NCBI RefSeq assembly: GCF_000745185.1
Contig: NZ_JQNJ01000001.1
Coordinates: forward strand, 4,074,501-4,138,500
Direction: 5' to 3'
Source: Muricauda sp. MAR_2010_75
GTDB taxonomy: Bacteria; Bacteroidota; Bacteroidia; Flavobacteriales; Flavobacteriaceae
Length of the DNA: 64,000 bases
The position numbers and the translations under genes are program-made. This document shows positions 7,077-16,121 of the stretch, one piece after another; within the stretch, counting starts at the first letter, position 1, and the number at the start of each line of letters is the position of its first letter. Below the pieces are notes generated by a model. That model was not told the origin of the DNA. It worked only from the letters and a program-made list of their open reading frames with translations, and ran no database searches.

Positions 7077-8501
7077 ATGAGTGTTACTGCTAATTCCGTA
7101 TGGAACAACTGTTTGGCTTTTATCCAGGATAACATCCAACCGCAGGCATTCAAAACGTGGTTTGAACCTATCAAGCCCATCAAGTTAACAGACAAAGCGC
7201 TCAGCATTCAGGTGCCCAGCAAGTTTTTTTACGAGTGGCTTGAAGAGCATTATGTAAAACTTTTAAAGGTGGCCTTGACCCGGGAATTGGGAAACAATGC
7301 CAAACTCATTTATATTATAAAAATGGAAAATAAGTACGGGAACAAGGAACCGTTCACAGAGCAGATTCCAAGCTCTAACCGTACCGCTGTAGGACCTCAG
7401 GAATTGGATGTACCCATTACCTCCAAAAGTCCCGAGCTAAAAAATCCCTTTGTGATTCCTGGTATTCGAAACATTAAAATTGAATCCCAGTTAAATCCCA
7501 ATTATAATTTTGACAATTTTTTGGAAGGAGACTCCAACCGATTGGCCCGTTCTGCTGGAATGGCGGTGGCCAACAAACCGGGCGGAACATCCTTTAATCC
7601 GCTGTTGGTATTTGGAGGCGTTGGTCTTGGAAAGACACACTTGGCACATGCCATTGGGGTGGAAATCAAAGATAAATATCCTGAAAAAACGGTGCTCTAT
7701 ATCTCTGCGGAGAAGTTCACCCAACAATATATAGAATCGGTAAAGAAGAATACCCGTAACGATTTCATCCATTTTTACCAATTGATAGATGTGCTCATTA
7801 TTGATGATGTGCAGTTCCTGTCCGGTAAGTCTGGAACCCAGGATGTGTTCTTCCACATTTTTAACCATCTGCACCAAAATGGCAAGCAAGTTATTTTGAC
7901 CTCGGACAAAGCTCCGGTGGATATGCAGGATATTGAACAGCGATTACTATCACGATTCAAATGGGGGCTTTCCGCCGAATTGCAAAGCCCTGATTATGAG
8001 ACCCGTGTTTCCATTTTGAAGAACAAATTGTATCGGGATGGTGTGGAAATGCCCGAAGATATTATTGACCATGTGGCCAAGAACATCAAGACCAACATTC
8101 GCGAACTGGAAGGTGCCATTATCTCATTGATTGCACAATCTTCGTTCAACAAGCGTGAGGTTACCCTGGAATTGGCACAGCAAGTAGTCGAAAAGTTTGT
8201 GAAGAACACCAAGCGTGAGGTTTCCATAGACTACATTCAAAAAGTGGTTTCTGACTATTTTGAGATGGATGTGGCAACCCTTCAATCCAAAACCCGTAAG
8301 CGACATATTGTACAGGCCAGACAGTTGGCCATGTTCTTTGCCAAAAAATTTACCAAGGCCTCATTGGCCAGTATTGGTTCACAGATTGGAAAGCGTGATC
8401 ACGCTACGGTGCTTCATGCCTGCAAAACGGTGGACAATCTTGCTGAAACCGATAAACAATTCAGAAAATATATAGAGGACCTCAACAAAAAGTTCTCTTA
8501 A
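7077..8501 (+). CDS. dnaA: Chromosomal replication initiator DnaA
   Basis: 474 residues, full length. Domain I is at the start (SVWNNCLAFIQDNIQPQAFKTW); the AAA+ domain III has Walker A VFGGVGLGKTHLAHAIG, Walker B VLIIDDVQFLSGK, the arginine-finger region QRLLSRFKWGL and KTNIRELEGA; domain IV ends with the DNA-binding signature GSQIGKRDHATVLHACKT. It binds DnaA boxes and opens oriC. dnaN is not adjacent; instead a phosphatase and a methylase follow. The 200-base upstream gap has only one near-match to a DnaA box (TTGTTCACA, 6980-6988), so an origin here is not supported. Confidence 0.99.
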   Translation: MSVTANSVWNNCLAFIQDNIQPQAFKTWFEPIKPIKLTDKALSIQVPSKFFYEWLEEHYVKLLKVALTRELGNNAKLIYIIKMENKYGNKEPFTEQIPSSNRTAVGPQELDVPITSKSPELKNPFVIPGIRNIKIESQLNPNYNFDNFLEGDSNRLARSAGMAVANKPGGTSFNPLLVFGGVGLGKTHLAHAIGVEIKDKYPEKTVLYISAEKFTQQYIESVKKNTRNDFIHFYQLIDVLIIDDVQFLSGKSGTQDVFFHIFNHLHQNGKQVILTSDKAPVDMQDIEQRLLSRFKWGLSAELQSPDYETRVSILKNKLYRDGVEMPEDIIDHVAKNIKTNIRELEGAIISLIAQSSFNKREVTLELAQQVVEKFVKNTKREVSIDYIQKVVSDYFEMDVATLQSKTRKRHIVQARQLAMFFAKKFTKASLASIGSQIGKRDHATVLHACKTVDNLAETDKQFRKYIEDLNKKFS

Positions 8502-8513
8502 CCCCTCTTTTTA

Positions 8514-8966
8514 ATGAAAACCAAAGTTTTGATGGTCTGCTTGGGCAATATTTGCAGGTCACCATTGGCCGAGGGTATTCTACAATCCAAAGTGGATTCC
8601 GATATCGTTTTTGTGGATTCCGCTGGCACTGCGGGGTATCATGTAGGGAATCCTCCCGACCCAAGATCGGTTGCCGTGGCACGAAAACACGGATTGGATA
8701 TTAGCTTTCAAAAGTGCCGACGGTTCTCCCGAGCGGATTTTAGGGAGTTTGATTTGATCTACGTGATGGACCGGAGCAACTTTTCGGACATCGCCAATTT
8801 GGCCCACAACCAACAAGAAGCTGAGAAAATAAAGCTTTTATTGAGCGAAGTCAATGTCGGCATTCAAGAAGTTCCTGACCCCTACCATGGTGGAACGAAA
8901 GGTTTTGAAGATGTGTATCAAATGATCGATCTAGCTTGTGAGGCAATTGCGAAAAAACTAAATTGA
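8514..8966 (+). CDS. Low-molecular-weight protein-tyrosine phosphatase
   Basis: 150 residues. The P-loop VCLGNICRSPLAEGIL near the N-terminus matches CX5R(S) with the nucleophilic cysteine, and EVPDPYHGG carries the general-acid aspartate (DPY). It removes phosphate from phosphotyrosine or similar substrates in the cytoplasm. It begins 12 bases after dnaA and ends four bases before the methylase start, so the three genes probably share a transcript. Confidence 0.93.
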   Translation: MKTKVLMVCLGNICRSPLAEGILQSKVDSDIVFVDSAGTAGYHVGNPPDPRSVAVARKHGLDISFQKCRRFSRADFREFDLIYVMDRSNFSDIANLAHNQQEAEKIKLLLSEVNVGIQEVPDPYHGGTKGFEDVYQMIDLACEAIAKKLN

Positions 8967-8970
8967 CCCT

Positions 8971-9711
8971 ATGGAAGAAACGCAGGAACAAGCTAAACCT
9001 GGTTTGGTGGTGGGGAAATTGTACTTGATTCCCACAACATTGGGCGACAATGCTCCCTTGGAGGTATTGCCCATTTCCCTTAAGGGAACCATTGAAAAGA
9101 TTGACCACTATATTGTGGAAAATGAAAAGACTGCGCGCCGTTTCATCAAAAAAGTAAGTCCTAGCAAGCCACAGCCCAGCCTGCACATTCAAAGCTTGAA
9201 CAAATACACCAAACCAGAGGTCATCCCCTCTTTTTTGGACCCCTGCATTCACGGATTTGATATTGGTGTGCTTTCTGAAGCGGGTTGTCCAGGTATTGCC
9301 GATCCCGGAGCTTCAGTGGTTCGGGTGGCCCATGAAAAAAGAATACAGGTGGTTCCGCTCGTTGGCCCCTCCTCCATTTTAATGGCCATGATGGCCAGCG
9401 GAATGAACGGTCAAAACTTTGCGTTCAACGGGTATCTGCCCATCGACAATAAGGAACGTAAGGCGATGATAAAAAATCTGGAGCTACTTTCACGGGAAAA
9501 GGGACAGTCACAAATATTTATGGAGACCCCTTACCGAAACAATAAATTGCTCAAGGAACTCATAAAAACATTGCACAAAAGTACCCGATTGTGTATTGCT
9601 TGCGATATTACGCTGCCTACCGAATTTATTCAGACGAAAAGTGCCCACGAATGGAGTGAAATCCAAATCGATTTGGACAAAAGACCGACCATCTATATCA
9701 TTCAGGCATAA
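8971..9711 (+). CDS. RsmI-like SAM-dependent (tetrapyrrole-methylase family) methyltransferase
   Basis: 246 residues. GKLYLIPTTLGDN corresponds to the first strand, GVLSEAGCPGIADPGASVV is the conserved centre of RsmI-type enzymes, and VVPLVGPSSILMAMMASGM, FNGYLP and IFMETPYRN follow. RsmI 2'-O-methylates C1402 of 16S rRNA. The glycine motif at the N-terminus (TTLGD in place of TPIGNLGD) differs from the proteobacterial enzyme, so it may be the Bacteroidota variant or a paralogue with another target. Last gene after dnaA, ended by a strong terminator. Confidence 0.8.
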   Translation: MEETQEQAKPGLVVGKLYLIPTTLGDNAPLEVLPISLKGTIEKIDHYIVENEKTARRFIKKVSPSKPQPSLHIQSLNKYTKPEVIPSFLDPCIHGFDIGVLSEAGCPGIADPGASVVRVAHEKRIQVVPLVGPSSILMAMMASGMNGQNFAFNGYLPIDNKERKAMIKNLELLSREKGQSQIFMETPYRNNKLLKELIKTLHKSTRLCIACDITLPTEFIQTKSAHEWSEIQIDLDKRPTIYIIQA

Positions 9712-9740
9712 AAAAACCCAGAACTGAATTCTGGGTTTTT
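9711..9740 (+). terminator. Bidirectional rho-independent terminator
   Basis: AAAACCCAGAA pairs with TTCTGGGTTTT around a 5-base loop, with an A-run before and a T-run after, so it can serve both the methylase (plus) and the convergent lysozyme-like gene (minus). Confidence 0.85.
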
Positions 9741-9760
9741 AGCTAACTTTTACCTTGCCA

Positions 9761-10414
9761 CTATATTTTTGGATTCTTCCGTTGTTGGATTTTGGAAGTA
9801 TCGTAACCCGCGAATTTTTTCATGTAGTATGAAATGCTACTTCCGTAGGCATCGGCAACATCTTCCTGCCCATAGGATCGCAAGTACTTCTTCACATTTC
9901 CGGCTCCGGCCAAATGGGCGGCAGCCAAAATACCTGATTCTGTAATTTCAACACCCCCAATGCGTTTTCCCGTAAAACGTTTGATATCCCTTCGCAAAAT
10001 CCATTTGTTTCGGGCAACGTTCACATCAAAAGCTTTTTCCTGGAGTATCGGGTCATTCAAAAAAGTGTCCACATCATAAACCCCCATCAAATTCAGGGTG
10101 TTTCCCCCAAACTGATATTTTCCCAAATAGCCCAATGTGTTCACCACATGGTATTTTCCTTGGGATTCTTTAAAAGCCAGGGCATCTTTAAAACCGTTAT
10201 AGGCTTTTCCCAAAAAGGGAGGGGTAATCTGTGCTTCACCAGAGAATGCAGGGGAATCCTTGGGAGCGGGTGTTTCAAAGTCCGTAGTCACCTTTAAGGA
10301 ATCTGGAATTTCCACATTCACTTTTTTCATTACGGTGTACGTACCAAAACTCGTCAAAACTACAATCATGGCAAGATGTAGTATAAAACCTATCCATCTT
10401 TTCATAATGTTCAT
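9761..10414 (-). CDS. Lysozyme-like / SLT-fold peptidoglycan-acting protein
   Basis: 217 residues. An N-terminal membrane anchor or uncleaved signal (about residues 5-27, IGFILHLAMIVVLTSFGTY) precedes a Pro-rich linker and a C-terminal domain. That domain has DALAFKESQGKYHVVN with a candidate catalytic glutamate, then GKYQFG, ILAAAHLAGAGNVKKYL and a closing DAYGSSISYYMKKFAGYD. The pattern is that of goose-lysozyme/SLT-like flavobacterial proteins often labelled LysM/peptidoglycan-binding. Likely envelope-facing; muralytic activity is inferred. Own promoter box at 10462. Confidence 0.65.
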   Translation of the reverse strand: MNIMKRWIGFILHLAMIVVLTSFGTYTVMKKVNVEIPDSLKVTTDFETPAPKDSPAFSGEAQITPPFLGKAYNGFKDALAFKESQGKYHVVNTLGYLGKYQFGGNTLNLMGVYDVDTFLNDPILQEKAFDVNVARNKWILRRDIKRFTGKRIGGVEITESGILAAAHLAGAGNVKKYLRSYGQEDVADAYGSSISYYMKKFAGYDTSKIQQRKNPKI

Positions 10415-10461
10415 ATTTGTGATCTCGATACTATATACGTATCAAAAATCAATTTGGCCGG

Positions 10462-10469
10462 CAAATATA
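10462..10469 (-). promoter_or_regulatory. TAnnTTTG promoter box (minus) for the lysozyme-like gene
   Basis: CAAATATA on the plus strand reads TATATTTG on the minus strand, 47 bases upstream of the start at 10414. Confidence 0.5.
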
Positions 10470-10565
10470 GGGGGAGTTATGTTAACGGTTAGTTTAAAGC
10501 TCCTAAGATTTTCTTAAATAAGGCCTAAAATCCGTTAAAGTGCTGAAAATTAACGGTAAAGGGTA

Positions 10566-11609
10566 TTATCTAAGAACCTTTTGGGAATTCAACCATTGGA
10601 TGTACTGTACCTTATTTCGGTTGTGCTGCGCCAAGGTCTTGGCGAATTTATGGTAACCAAAGTTGGAAACATCTGCCACAAAATAGAGATAATCGTGCTT
10701 TTCTGGGTTCAAAACGGCTTCTATCGATGAAATATCGGGCATGGTAATTGGGCCTGGTGGCACACCCGCATATTTATAGGTATTATATGGGGAATCCATC
10801 TCCAAATCCCTGTACAGAACGCGTTTGATAATTGTATCATAATTTCCCGTCTGCTTTTTAATGGCGAAAATGACGGTTGGGTCTGCTTGCAGTAAAATAC
10901 CTTTCCTTATTCTGTTGAGATATACCCCGGCAACACGCGGACGTTCATCCACTTTTGCGGTTTCTTTTTGCACCACTGCCGCCAAGGCAATGACTTGTGA
11001 AGGTGTTAAATCCAGGCTTTTTGCTTTTTGCAACCGCTCTTCATTCCAATACCTCTGGTACTCCTTCAACATACGTTCCCTGAACTCCTCTGCATTGGTG
11101 TTCCAAAAGAATTCATACGTATTGGGTAGGTACATCCCCAATTTGGAATCCTCATCAAAGTTTGTTTCATTTAAAAACCCAGGATCATTGAACGCTTCCA
11201 ACAATGAAATACTATCCGCTTCAATTTGTTCGGAGACACGCCCGGCCAATAGTGCCAGGGATTCTTGATTGTTGAAAGACACATCAACCGGTAAATTGGC
11301 ACTACGCAGGGTGTTGATGATCTCATTGTTGTTCATCCCTTTCTTAATGGCATATTTCCCTGCTTTAATATTGGTGATATAGCCTTTCCGCTGGGCCACG
11401 GCTTCAAAAGTGGACAAATCTTTCAACAAAGGCTCCAAAGAATCCTTAACTTCAGAAAAAGTAGCATCTGAAGTGATGTACACAAAAGCTTCGTCATTAT
11501 TGAATTGGGTGTTGGGACTAAAAATGGCGCTGTAAATCTGGTAGGCAATGAACCCACAGATCAAAAGCCCCAAAATAGCGGTTGCCCAAAGTACTTTCTT
11601 AAGATACAT
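10566..11609 (-). CDS. mltG: Endolytic transglycosylase MltG (YceG)
   Basis: 347 residues: one N-terminal membrane helix (about 8-28), a LysM-like subdomain, then the YceG domain with VIALAAVVQKETAKVDERP holding the catalytic glutamate and VAGVYLNRIRKGILLQADPTV, followed by PYNTYKYAGVPPGPITMP. It cuts nascent peptidoglycan strands, probably terminating glycan elongation at the inner membrane. It overlaps the upstream GNAT gene by 11 bases and appears to be the last gene of dapF-GNAT-mltG. Confidence 0.95.
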   Translation of the reverse strand: MYLKKVLWATAILGLLICGFIAYQIYSAIFSPNTQFNNDEAFVYITSDATFSEVKDSLEPLLKDLSTFEAVAQRKGYITNIKAGKYAIKKGMNNNEIINTLRSANLPVDVSFNNQESLALLAGRVSEQIEADSISLLEAFNDPGFLNETNFDEDSKLGMYLPNTYEFFWNTNAEEFRERMLKEYQRYWNEERLQKAKSLDLTPSQVIALAAVVQKETAKVDERPRVAGVYLNRIRKGILLQADPTVIFAIKKQTGNYDTIIKRVLYRDLEMDSPYNTYKYAGVPPGPITMPDISSIEAVLNPEKHDYLYFVADVSNFGYHKFAKTLAQHNRNKVQYIQWLNSQKVLR

Positions 11610-12132
11610 TCGTATTTATCTTTTGAAACATGATTTCATTCTTGAATCCCGTGCTGGTGCGTATCCATTCTTTTTTCACCCCAACTTTTTCAAACCCCAT
11701 TTTTTCAAACAAATGGATGCTGGCTTTGTTTTTTTCCAAAATATTGGCGTACAACTGATGCAGATTCAGCGTAGAGAAAGCGTAATCACACATGAGTTTT
11801 ATGGCCTCCGCCCCTACTCCTTTGTTCCGATCCTCTGGATTGGCAATTACAATCCCCATCCCGGCCCTGCCATGTTTTGGATCAAAATCGAACAAGTCAA
11901 TTAACCCAATGCATTCATCAGAAGCATTACAGATGCACAAACGAAGCTGTTTTACCTCGTAAATATCCCTGTGGGTATTCTCCAAATACAGTTTCAAAAC
12001 TTTTTTGGAATATGGTTTTAAAGTACCACTGATTTCCCAAATGGAAGTGTCATTTTCCAGTTGGTATAGAAATTCCAAGTCAGTGGGCTCCAGAGCCCTA
12101 AGATTTATTTGTTCTCCTTTTAGGGTCAGCAT
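11599..12132 (-). CDS. GNAT-family acetyltransferase (RimJ/RimL/SpeG type)
   Basis: 177 residues. LKGEQINLRALEPTDLEFLY is the classic opening of the Acetyltransf_3 subgroup; GMGIVIANPEDRNKGVGAEAI contains the acetyl-CoA loop and LYANILEKNKASIHLFEKMGF is the motif B end. Relatives acetylate ribosomal-protein N-termini or polyamines. Overlaps dapF by 7 bases and mltG by 11, so translation is likely coupled. Substrate unknown. Confidence 0.85.
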   Translation of the reverse strand: MLTLKGEQINLRALEPTDLEFLYQLENDTSIWEISGTLKPYSKKVLKLYLENTHRDIYEVKQLRLCICNASDECIGLIDLFDFDPKHGRAGMGIVIANPEDRNKGVGAEAIKLMCDYAFSTLNLHQLYANILEKNKASIHLFEKMGFEKVGVKKEWIRTSTGFKNEIMFQKINTNVS

Positions 12133-12902
12133 TCTATTTCTCCTTTATAGACCTGAATGGCCGGTCCCTTTAAATAGATATTGGTATAGTGCTCATTTTT
12201 TTGTTCAAAACTGATGGACAAATCCCCTCCGGGCGTACTGATCTTTACGGTATTGGCTTCGGTTTTTCCTGATTTATGCATGGCGATGGCCACCGCAGTG
12301 ACCCCTGTGCCACAAGAAAAGGTCTCATCTTCCACGCCTCTTTCATAGGTTCGCACCTGAAAGGTATCCGCATTTTGTTGCTCCACAAAGTTGATATTGC
12401 TCCCAGCTTTTCCATATAGCCCGTAACGCAGTTTTTCACCTTCCTTAAAAACATCGAAATTCTTTAGATCTTGAACAAGTTGTACATGGTGGGGAGACCC
12501 CGTATCCAAAAAAATATAGGCTGGTTTTTCGCGGATTTCATCCACGTCCACCATTCTTAGGTTGACCAAATCACCATTAATAGTAGCTTCGTGCAATCCA
12601 TCCACAGCGGTAAAAGTGGTTTTGTTTCCAATCACTCCCAAAAAATGGGCAAAGGCCACCAAACATCGTCCACCGTTGCCACACATGGTACTTTCGCCGC
12701 CATCTGCATTGTAGTAGACCATCTTAAAATCCGACATTTTGTCATTTTCGAGTAGAATCAGACCGTCAGCACCCACTCCAAAACGCCTATCACACAGTTG
12801 GGCGACCAATTTGGTATTGTTTTTGGGAAATATATTTTGGCGATTGTCGATAATCACAAAATCGTTCCCCGTTCCTTGATATTTAAAAAACTGCAGTTTC
12901 AT
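12126..12902 (-). CDS. dapF: Diaminopimelate epimerase DapF
   Basis: 258 residues. Converts LL- to meso-diaminopimelate for peptidoglycan and lysine. Both catalytic cysteines are visible: TMCGNGGRCLVAFA and DETFSCGTGVTAVA; the N-terminal FFKYQGTGNDFVIIDN is typical. First gene of a cell-wall-oriented unit with mltG. A promoter box lies 16 bases upstream. Confidence 0.97.
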   Translation of the reverse strand: MKLQFFKYQGTGNDFVIIDNRQNIFPKNNTKLVAQLCDRRFGVGADGLILLENDKMSDFKMVYYNADGGESTMCGNGGRCLVAFAHFLGVIGNKTTFTAVDGLHEATINGDLVNLRMVDVDEIREKPAYIFLDTGSPHHVQLVQDLKNFDVFKEGEKLRYGLYGKAGSNINFVEQQNADTFQVRTYERGVEDETFSCGTGVTAVAIAMHKSGKTEANTVKISTPGGDLSISFEQKNEHYTNIYLKGPAIQVYKGEIEC

Positions 12903-12918
12903 AATCGCTACAAAGGAA

Positions 12919-12926
12919 CAAATATA
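12919..12926 (-). promoter_or_regulatory. TAnnTTTG promoter box (minus) for dapF
   Basis: Plus-strand CAAATATA, read as TATATTTG, ends 16 bases before the dapF start. Confidence 0.55.
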
Positions 12927-12996
12927 GCGTATTCTTTAAGGAATTTTTTGCAGTTAAAAGGGAGTTAAACCGACAAAGCCAGAAAATGAATTCTTT

Positions 12997-13004
12997 TAAT
13001 TTTG
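12997..13004 (+). promoter_or_regulatory. TAnnTTTG promoter box for the HtrA protease gene
   Basis: TAATTTTG ends 31 bases before the ATG at 13036. Confidence 0.5.
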
Positions 13005-13035
13005 TTTAAACTGATTGTTAAAAAAATATCGAATT

Positions 13036-14424
13036 ATGAAGAGAATAGCCAGTTTGCTCCTAGTGTCCGTATTTGCAGGCGCAATTACACTGGGGTCGTA
13101 CAAATTATTTTTTGAAAAAGACAACTATAAATTGGTGACCACCGAACAGGAAACCCCATTCATTACCACAAGTAATCTGCCAACTTCGGCCAGTGGGGCT
13201 GGCATTAATGAGGTTGACTTTACATTGGCAGCTGAAAAAACGGTAAACTCCGTGGTTCACGTAAAGAACCTGACCATTAGTAAAGGACCAAGTAGCCTAT
13301 CTGATTTCTTCTACGGATTTGAACGCCAACAAACTCCTCAAGTAGGGTCAGGGTCTGGTGTTATCATCTCTCCTGATGGTTATATTGTGACCAACAACCA
13401 TGTGATTGCCAACTCAAGTCAATTGCAGGTTACCTTGAACAATAATAAAACGTATGATGCAGAAGTCATTGGTTCTGATTCGGAATCTGATATTGCTCTA
13501 TTAAAGATTGATGCAGAGGACGCCCTTCCGTATTTAGCCTTCGGCGATTCTGATAATGCCAAGATCGGGGAATGGGTGCTGGCTGTTGGGAATCCCTTCA
13601 ATTTGACATCAACCGTTACCGCAGGAATTGTAAGTGCCAAGGCAAGATCTTTGGGCAGAAGTCAATCCTTTATCCAGACCGATGCTGCCGTAAACCCAGG
13701 CAACAGTGGCGGAGCCTTGGTCAATACCAATGGAGACTTGATTGGAATCAACACCGCCATCACTTCCCAGACCGGGTCTTATGTGGGTTATGCCTTTGCC
13801 GTTCCTAGCAACACCGCCAAAAAAGTGGTGGAAGACATCATGGAATACGGAAACGTCCAAAAAGGGCTTTTAGGAATTAGAGGTGGTGACCTTAACCCCG
13901 AAGTGGCCAATGAACTTGGCGTTGATGACCTGGAAGGAGTATATGTATCGGACGTAACCGAGGAATCAGGGGCCGAGGATGCCGGATTGCAGTCTGGGGA
14001 TATCATCAAGCAAGTGGACAACATCACAGTGCATAAATTCTCTGAATTGTCCGGCTATCTTTCTTCCAAAAGACCTGGAGATATAGTAAAAGTCATTATA
14101 GACAGGGACGGCAAGAACATGACAAAAAATGTTACCCTTAAAAAGCAAATGACCGTTCTCCTACCCGCAACAGGATTTTTGGTGAAAAACCTTTCCAAAG
14201 AGGACAAGAAAAAATTTGGAGTTTCCAAAGGAGTAAAGATCATTGATGTTCCAGAGCGCTACAGTCGATATGATTTGCGCAACAAGGTCATTATTAAGGT
14301 AAATGACACTGACATAGACAACATTGAAGATGCAGAAGAGCAATTCGGAAAAGTTTCACAATACGGAAGAACCAGTTTTACCATGATCAATGAAAATGGT
14401 GAAAAAGAGCACATAATCTTCTAA
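13036..14424 (+). CDS. Periplasmic serine protease of the DegP/HtrA family
   Basis: 462 residues from ATG 13036, which begins MKRIASLLLVSVFAGAITL, a signal or anchor helix; an upstream in-frame TTG would only add MLKKYRI. The trypsin-like triad is complete: VTNNHVIAN (His), SDSESDIALLKI (Asp) and NPGNSGGALVN (Ser). A PDZ domain follows (QKGLLGIRGGDLNPE, ESGAEDAGLQSGDIIKQVD) and a degenerate second PDZ closes the protein. Degrades or refolds misfolded envelope proteins. Single-gene unit bounded by its own promoter box and a strong terminator. Confidence 0.95.
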   Translation: MKRIASLLLVSVFAGAITLGSYKLFFEKDNYKLVTTEQETPFITTSNLPTSASGAGINEVDFTLAAEKTVNSVVHVKNLTISKGPSSLSDFFYGFERQQTPQVGSGSGVIISPDGYIVTNNHVIANSSQLQVTLNNNKTYDAEVIGSDSESDIALLKIDAEDALPYLAFGDSDNAKIGEWVLAVGNPFNLTSTVTAGIVSAKARSLGRSQSFIQTDAAVNPGNSGGALVNTNGDLIGINTAITSQTGSYVGYAFAVPSNTAKKVVEDIMEYGNVQKGLLGIRGGDLNPEVANELGVDDLEGVYVSDVTEESGAEDAGLQSGDIIKQVDNITVHKFSELSGYLSSKRPGDIVKVIIDRDGKNMTKNVTLKKQMTVLLPATGFLVKNLSKEDKKKFGVSKGVKIIDVPERYSRYDLRNKVIIKVNDTDIDNIEDAEEQFGKVSQYGRTSFTMINENGEKEHIIF

Positions 14425-14446
14425 TAAAAGTGACAAAAACACACTT

Positions 14447-14474
14447 AAAAACACCCTTCCCTGGGTGTTTTTTT
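14447..14474 (+). terminator. Rho-independent terminator after the HtrA gene
   Basis: AAAACACCC pairs with GGGTGTTTT across a 6-base loop and is followed by a T-run. Confidence 0.9.
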
Positions 14475-14555
14475 GTGCCCATAATCTTTTACGAAAACGT
14501 TTGAAAATAGCTAATTTAGCCCTAACTACAACTAAACAAATTCAAATAAACAACT

Positions 14556-16004
14556 ATGGGAGATATTAAATCCTATGAGAAAGAGCTTGCTTTTCAAGCT
14601 GATAGAAGAAAGGCAACTACAGAATTCATCAAAATCATCAGTGATCTATGGTATGATAAAGCCATTGAGGTGGTACTTTTCAAAAATCAAATCATTGATA
14701 AAAATGTCAGTGACATCATAAATCTGCACGAGTACGCCGGGGAGTTTGTGCAAAAACCCATTTCCATTTTTGATTCCGTTGAGATTTTAAGGGCTATAAG
14801 CGATATTAATCTGCCACCTGCCAAGTTGGATATTGGAAAGTTGACCTACGAATACCATTCCGACGACAACAACCACCTTAACGTAAAGGCTTTTGTTGTG
14901 GATAAGCTCAAAGATGCGCAGCAGACCAAGGAAATAAAACCCAAGGATGTGGTGCTCTATGGTTTTGGGCGTATAGGCCGATTGGTGGCAAGGGAGCTTA
15001 TGGCCAAAACGGGAAGGGGTAGTCAATTGCGTCTTCGGGCTGTTGTGGTGAGAGGGGAATTGAACCAAGAGGTTTTGGAAAAACGCGCCGCCCTACTAAA
15101 AACCGACTCCGTTCACGGTCAGTTTTTGGGAACAGTGGATGTGGATGCCAAAAACAATGCTCTGATTATAAACGGTACAACGGTAAAATTTATCAGCGCC
15201 AACAAACCCGAAGACATTGATTATACAAAATTCGGGATCTATAGCGCCTTGATCATTGATAATACCGGAGCATTTAGGGACAAAGAATCACTTTCCAAAC
15301 ATTTGGAATCCAAAGGGGCCAGCAAGGTGTTGCTTACGGCTCCCGGGAAAGAGGTTCCCAATATAGTGCATGGTGTAAACCATACGGAGTTTGACCCTGA
15401 CAAGACCAAAATCTATTCCGCAGCTTCGTGTACCACCAATGCCATCACTCCCATTCTAAAAGTTGTTGAGGATTCCCTCGGGATAAAAAAAGGGCACTTG
15501 GAAACCATTCATGCCTATACCAATGATCAAAATTTGGTAGACAACATGCACAAAAAATACCGAAGAGGCAGAGCAGCGGCTCTGAACATGGTTGTTACCG
15601 AAACCGGTGCCGGTTCAGCCGTTGCCAAGGCACTGCCAGCACTTAAAGGCAAACTAACCTCCAATGCCATTCGTGTACCCGTGCCCAATGGTTCTTTGGC
15701 CATTCTTCATTTAGAAGTGAAGAATAAGACCTCAAAAGAGAGCATCAACACCATTCTAAAGAAATATGCCCTGGAAGGCGACCTGGTGGAGCAGATAAAG
15801 TACTCGTTGAGCAATGAGCTGGTTTCTACAGATATTGTAGGCACCTCTGCCCCTTCCATTTATGACAGCAAGGCTACTATTGTTTCCTCAGATGGAAAAA
15901 GTGTTGTCCTTTATATATGGTACGATAATGAATATGGCTATTCGCATCAGGTCATAAGATTGGCGAAATATATAGCCAAGGTTAGGCGTTATACCTATTA
16001 TTAA
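14556..16004 (+). CDS. Glyceraldehyde-3-phosphate dehydrogenase, long form
   Basis: 482 residues, about 140 more than classical GAPDH. Residues 1 to about 128 form an N-terminal extension without a recognised motif. Then come the Rossmann start VVLYGFGRIGRLVAREL, the active site SAASCTTNAITP with the catalytic cysteine, ETIHAYTNDQ, and the closing WYDNEYGYSHQVIRLAKY. The long form occurs in Bacteroidota and some other groups; whether it prefers NADP or works in gluconeogenesis cannot be read here. Monocistronic between the HtrA terminator and the next gene. Confidence 0.93.
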   Translation: MGDIKSYEKELAFQADRRKATTEFIKIISDLWYDKAIEVVLFKNQIIDKNVSDIINLHEYAGEFVQKPISIFDSVEILRAISDINLPPAKLDIGKLTYEYHSDDNNHLNVKAFVVDKLKDAQQTKEIKPKDVVLYGFGRIGRLVARELMAKTGRGSQLRLRAVVVRGELNQEVLEKRAALLKTDSVHGQFLGTVDVDAKNNALIINGTTVKFISANKPEDIDYTKFGIYSALIIDNTGAFRDKESLSKHLESKGASKVLLTAPGKEVPNIVHGVNHTEFDPDKTKIYSAASCTTNAITPILKVVEDSLGIKKGHLETIHAYTNDQNLVDNMHKKYRRGRAAALNMVVTETGAGSAVAKALPALKGKLTSNAIRVPVPNGSLAILHLEVKNKTSKESINTILKKYALEGDLVEQIKYSLSNELVSTDIVGTSAPSIYDSKATIVSSDGKSVVLYIWYDNEYGYSHQVIRLAKYIAKVRRYTYY

Positions 16005-16121
16005 TGATTTGGGAAAAGCGGGAACACGTATCCAGTAAATAGGTTTTTCTTTTGATTTTAGGTTTATTGGTGTAATTTCGCCCTACCCTTAATCTAAATT
16101 AGTTACGAGAATATATTGACC

